Shown one piece after another: positions 60,562-64,000 of a stretch of 64,000 bases of DNA. Under the pieces are notes generated by a model, which saw only the letters and a list, made by a program, of their open reading frames with translations, did no database searches and was not told where the DNA came from. The stretch's first letter is position 1; each line of letters opens with the position of its first letter. The DNA is from Micropterus salmoides (Eukaryota; Chordata; Actinopteri; Centrarchiformes; Centrarchidae): positions 50,237,228-50,301,227 of the forward strand of contig NW_024041150.1 in assembly GCF_014851395.1 (NCBI RefSeq). The letters run 5' to 3'. The position numbers and the translations under genes were made by a program.

Positions 60562-61328
60562 CATGGGCGCCTTATGGAGGGGTTAGGACAATTCCCAAAA
60601 AATAATTATAAACTAATATAAAATTGTACATTATATAAACCATCATCGATTATAAATATATTTCAAGTATAATAATAAAATTAATGATCTTTTTGTTTTT
60701 ACCAGTTTTTGGCAGTAAAAGTTAAAAATCTCCATTGACAAAAAAGTGAATCTCCATATTGACCAACCACCCTGTATCTGAATGAAATGGTTTAGTCCTG
60801 CCTCAGCATACTGTATCAGTGACGGTGTTTAGATGCAGTCAATAGATGCGCCAGAAAAACTCTGTCTCTCTTGCTCTTTTTACCATAACAAAATGACAGA
60901 TATTCAAACACAAATTATTTGCTCCCATAATGATCATTATGAAATAAACCACCTGTCTGTACTGAATGCTGGACAGCAGCTTACCTCAGCCTCCATGTAA
61001 GTTACAGACTATATTGAAATAATCCAGTTTGATATGTTCATTTAAATTGAATTATGGCCATTAATGACATCTACAGATACAGACTTTATTATTATTCCAT
61101 CATGATGGGCAATTTATTTGAGAAGCAAATAGTGAACTGCATCCTGTATGCAGACTTGCATGGTCAAATCACCAGCAGTAAATATTGACACTTGCAAGCC
61201 TTTAATTACAGTTATGTAAAGCTTTTGATAGGACAGTTAAGTCTTAGAGAAGTGGTTACAACAGCTGTGCAGAGGTGGTCCAATTACATTTTTTTTTATC
61301 ATGGGGCCCAAAATTCTTGGCGGCCCTG
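60562..61328. mobile_element. hAT-like element inside LINE, copy 2
   Basis: It has the same ends (CATGGGCGCC...GGCGGCCCTG) and flanks (ACTGATGG at 60554-60561) as 35951-37000. About 290 internal bases are missing next to GCGCCAGAAA (about 60856). Confidence 0.6.
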
Positions 61329-62040
61329 ACTGACTGATGGACTGACTTCAAAATTATATCAGTCTTTTGCTAACAAACTGGCTCCTTTTTTATTAGAAGT
61401 TTTTGCCGAATGCATGGAAAGAGAATCTCTTCCAACCGCCATGACTCAAGGACTGACCATGTTAATTCCCAAACCAAACAAAGATAAATTACAAATAATA
61501 TTAGACTAGATGTCCTGGATTACGCAGATTTTATTGATGATAATGGGTTTGTTTCATTTTTAGACTTCTATAAAGCTTTCAATACAGTGGAGCATCAGTT
61601 CATCTTAGTCTTTAAAGAAATTTCACTTTGGTGATTTTTTCTGTACAGATATTAAATATTAATTAATATAAGAGTAGCAACAGTTCTGTTAAAGTTATGG
61701 GTGGTACATCCCCTAGATTTAATCTAGCTGTCATATGTGCCATAATTAGCTGCATTAGGCAGTGTTGCCCCATTTCAGAGAATTAATTATAACTCAGCTG
61801 GCAGATGACACCACATTATTCATGAAAAAACAAATTTCTGTTGCAATTGATGTAATCAAGAGGTATTCTAAGGCTTCTGGTTTGTATTTGAATGTACATT
61901 AGTGTGATCTTATGGCCACTAAAGAGAGCTCTAAACCAGTTCTTTGTAATATTCCAATATAAAATTAACTTCTACATTTAGGTATATTTGTTACTAAGGA
62001 CCAGAGTAGAATGACCTAAAATTTTAATCCTGTCATACAA

Positions 62041-63164
62041 ATATAGAAACCCTTCCTCCATTTTGAATGGAAAAATGTGGGCCAGATCTGGACCAGTTCC
62101 ATACTGGATCTGGCCCAGAGTCTCTAAGATACTGTTGAGGATCCGGTTTTCACATCTGGACTGGCACTGGGCCAGCTCCATTTATTAGTTCTGGCCTGGA
62201 TTCACACCACCTCTGGCCTCTTTCATAACCTTGATCTATACCCACAAAACATATACAAAAATATGATTTTTTTTGTTAAAGGGATAGTTAAAATTTTTAC
62301 CATCAGATGTTGTGCATGACTCACCAAGTGCTATGGATCCTACTACTAGATAACTCTGAGAAGCCAAAGGGTTACTGGGATAGTTTCAACCACAGAACTT
62401 ATGGCAAGAGCTGGTCTATATAATGTTTAACAAATAGTGACTGGTATATCACTAAGGTACACTAAGATTTCTTGTTTTACTTTCGTTTTCATTTTCCTTG
62501 CATTTTAAACTCGATTACTTTTTTCTTTTGAATTTAAAAAGCATGGACATTTAGATTTTAACCATTTTCCATGACCATGGTATAAATAACAAAGATTTTA
62601 TAGCCAAAATACAATATCCAACTCCAACTAGTCATGTGAAACCCATAAAAAACTGTAAAATGTTCATACACATTGTTTGGTGGCTTTACGGGAAACATTG
62701 ATGAGGCAAGTGGAGAAGTGGGAATGTCATAACCCTCACATGACACCCAACAAATCATCAGTAGTGGAAGAGTGGGGGATGGCCGATGTGTTCATTTCTG
62801 CAAAGGATAAAAGAATGTGTGATTACTCAACTGATAATGGCAATCACAAATTACATAAAATCCACAGAGATTAGTAATTTTAAAGGGGGCTGGACTAGAC
62901 TAGGGCTGGAAGATTTGACCTAAAATCAAAATCCCAATTAAGTGAACATTTTACCGCGATTACAACTAATGAATGATTATTTAGATTTTTGCCCTGCTAG
63001 TTTATCTACTAGTCACCTCCACATATAATACGTATACTAAAATACTTATCAACAGAGTTCTTGTCAGCATTTCTTTAAAATATTTCTTTTCCCTTTACTC
63101 CTTTCCAATTAATCTGTTTGGCCACTGTGTTTGAGAAAACCATTGAATGTATATTCCAAGATTG
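62041..63164. other. End of copy 2 before gap
   Basis: It matches 37736-39437, except that about 600 bp (38233-38835) are replaced by a short AAAAGCATGGACA join near 62537. No gene is supported. Confidence 0.45.
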
Positions 63165-63664
63165 NNNNNNNNNNNNNNNNNNNNNNNNNNNNNNNNNNNN
63201 NNNNNNNNNNNNNNNNNNNNNNNNNNNNNNNNNNNNNNNNNNNNNNNNNNNNNNNNNNNNNNNNNNNNNNNNNNNNNNNNNNNNNNNNNNNNNNNNNNNN
63301 NNNNNNNNNNNNNNNNNNNNNNNNNNNNNNNNNNNNNNNNNNNNNNNNNNNNNNNNNNNNNNNNNNNNNNNNNNNNNNNNNNNNNNNNNNNNNNNNNNNN
63401 NNNNNNNNNNNNNNNNNNNNNNNNNNNNNNNNNNNNNNNNNNNNNNNNNNNNNNNNNNNNNNNNNNNNNNNNNNNNNNNNNNNNNNNNNNNNNNNNNNNN
63501 NNNNNNNNNNNNNNNNNNNNNNNNNNNNNNNNNNNNNNNNNNNNNNNNNNNNNNNNNNNNNNNNNNNNNNNNNNNNNNNNNNNNNNNNNNNNNNNNNNNN
63601 NNNNNNNNNNNNNNNNNNNNNNNNNNNNNNNNNNNNNNNNNNNNNNNNNNNNNNNNNNNNNNNN
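63165..63664. other. Assembly gap, 500 N
   Basis: Exactly 500 N suggests a placeholder of unknown true size. Any frames called across it are artefacts. Confidence 0.98.
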
Positions 63665-64000
63665 TTAGTGCAGTGAACTCATTGTCATGTTCAAGAAACC
63701 AATTTGAAATGATTCGAGCTTTGTATCATGGTGCATTATCCTGCTGGAAGTAGCCATCAGAGGATGGGTACATGGTGGCCATAAAGGGATGGACATGGTC
63801 AGAAACAATGCTCAGGTAGGCCGTGGCATTTAAACGATGCCCAATTGGCACTAAGGGGCCTAAAGTGTGCCAAGAAAACATCCCCCACACCATTACACCA
63901 CCACCACCAGCCTGCTCAGTGGTAACAAGGCATGATGGATCCATGTTCTCATTCTGTTTACGCCAAATTCTGACTCTACCATCTGAATGTCTCAACAGAA
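63665..64000 (-). mobile_element. Tc1-like transposase fragment (second family)
   Basis: On the minus strand the frame reads RIWRKQNENMDPSCL, GGGGVMVWGMFSWHTLGPLVPI and YFQQDNAP, the catalytic core of a Tc1 transposase around the second Asp. It differs widely from the one at 34523. After QQDNAP a TGA (63726-63728) replaces the Cys codon expected in such elements, and the coding match (ARIISNWFLEHDNEFTAL) goes on behind it. So this is a dead fragment; its 5' part continues beyond the window and its 3' part is lost in the gap. Confidence 0.88.

Larger units (their letters stand above)
59940..62040 (+). mobile_element. Decayed Tx1/L1-like LINE, copy 2
   Basis: It is the same fossil as 33680-37735, with the hAT-like insertion at 60562-61328 but no Tc1. 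The FLDFYKAFNTVEHQF block lies near 61560. All frames are broken. Confidence 0.8.
50838..63164 (+). repeat. Segmental duplication, copy 2
   Basis: This is the partner of 15998-39437. It starts at GAAGGCTCCAC and runs into the N gap. It carries the decayed zinc-finger copy C, lacks the Tc1 and the L2-like LINE, and has two pieces of its own (58081-58340 and 58681-59283). Confidence 0.92.

Noticed and set aside
63118..63753. Open frames across 63.1-63.75 kb
   Set aside because: They are made of the 500-N gap.

Overview
The window is vertebrate nuclear DNA, almost certainly from a ray-finned (probably percomorph) fish. It has short spliced genes with GT-AG introns, arrays of C2H2 zinc fingers joined by TGEKPY linkers, a small Fc-receptor-like Ig gene of teleost type, and a dense mix of typical teleost repeats (tRNA-derived SINEs, L2-like and Tx1/L1-like LINEs, Tc1, hAT and Kolobok-like DNA transposons). 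Long open frames are few and most short ones are chance. The species cannot be told from the sequence.

Region 1 (1-7.2 kb) holds a structurally complete LTR retrotransposon. It has two LTRs of about 740 bp, a 4-bp target duplication (CAGC), a degenerate tRNA-Arg-like primer site and a polypurine tract, but its 5.4-kb interior has no recognisable gag or pol, as in LARD elements. Region 2 (8.2-9.8 kb) is a compact Fc-receptor-like gene (split leader, two Ig domains, TM, short tail) with an in-frame stop at the end of the leader. Region 3 (9.8-15.9 kb) is repeat-rich intergenic DNA.

Region 4 (about 16-63 kb) is a C2H2 zinc-finger cluster shaped by direct segmental duplication. Gene A has an exon ending at 16159 and a 9-finger exon at 28186-28971. 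Gene B has an exon ending at 41793 and a 12-finger exon at 47741-48774 with a one-base frameshift. Copy C (exon ending at 51025, finger exon 54361-55033) is a decayed duplicate of A. About 16.0-39.4 kb aligns collinearly with about 50.84-63.16 kb, where a 500-N gap interrupts it. The copies differ by large indels: an 8.2-kb block with an L2-like LINE is present only in copy 1, and an intact Tc1 element at 34162-35783 has a clean empty site in copy 2. An older layer of duplication links the flanks of A, B and C, and the arrangement fits tandem duplication of an A+B unit.

Nested insertions give a relative history: a Tx1/L1-like LINE, then a hAT-like element inside it, then the segmental duplication, then the Tc1 insertion. 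The window ends after the gap in a fragment of a different Tc1-like transposase on the minus strand. No rRNA gene, functional tRNA gene or CRISPR array was seen. Interpretations rest on reading the sequence and recalling families; no database search was run.
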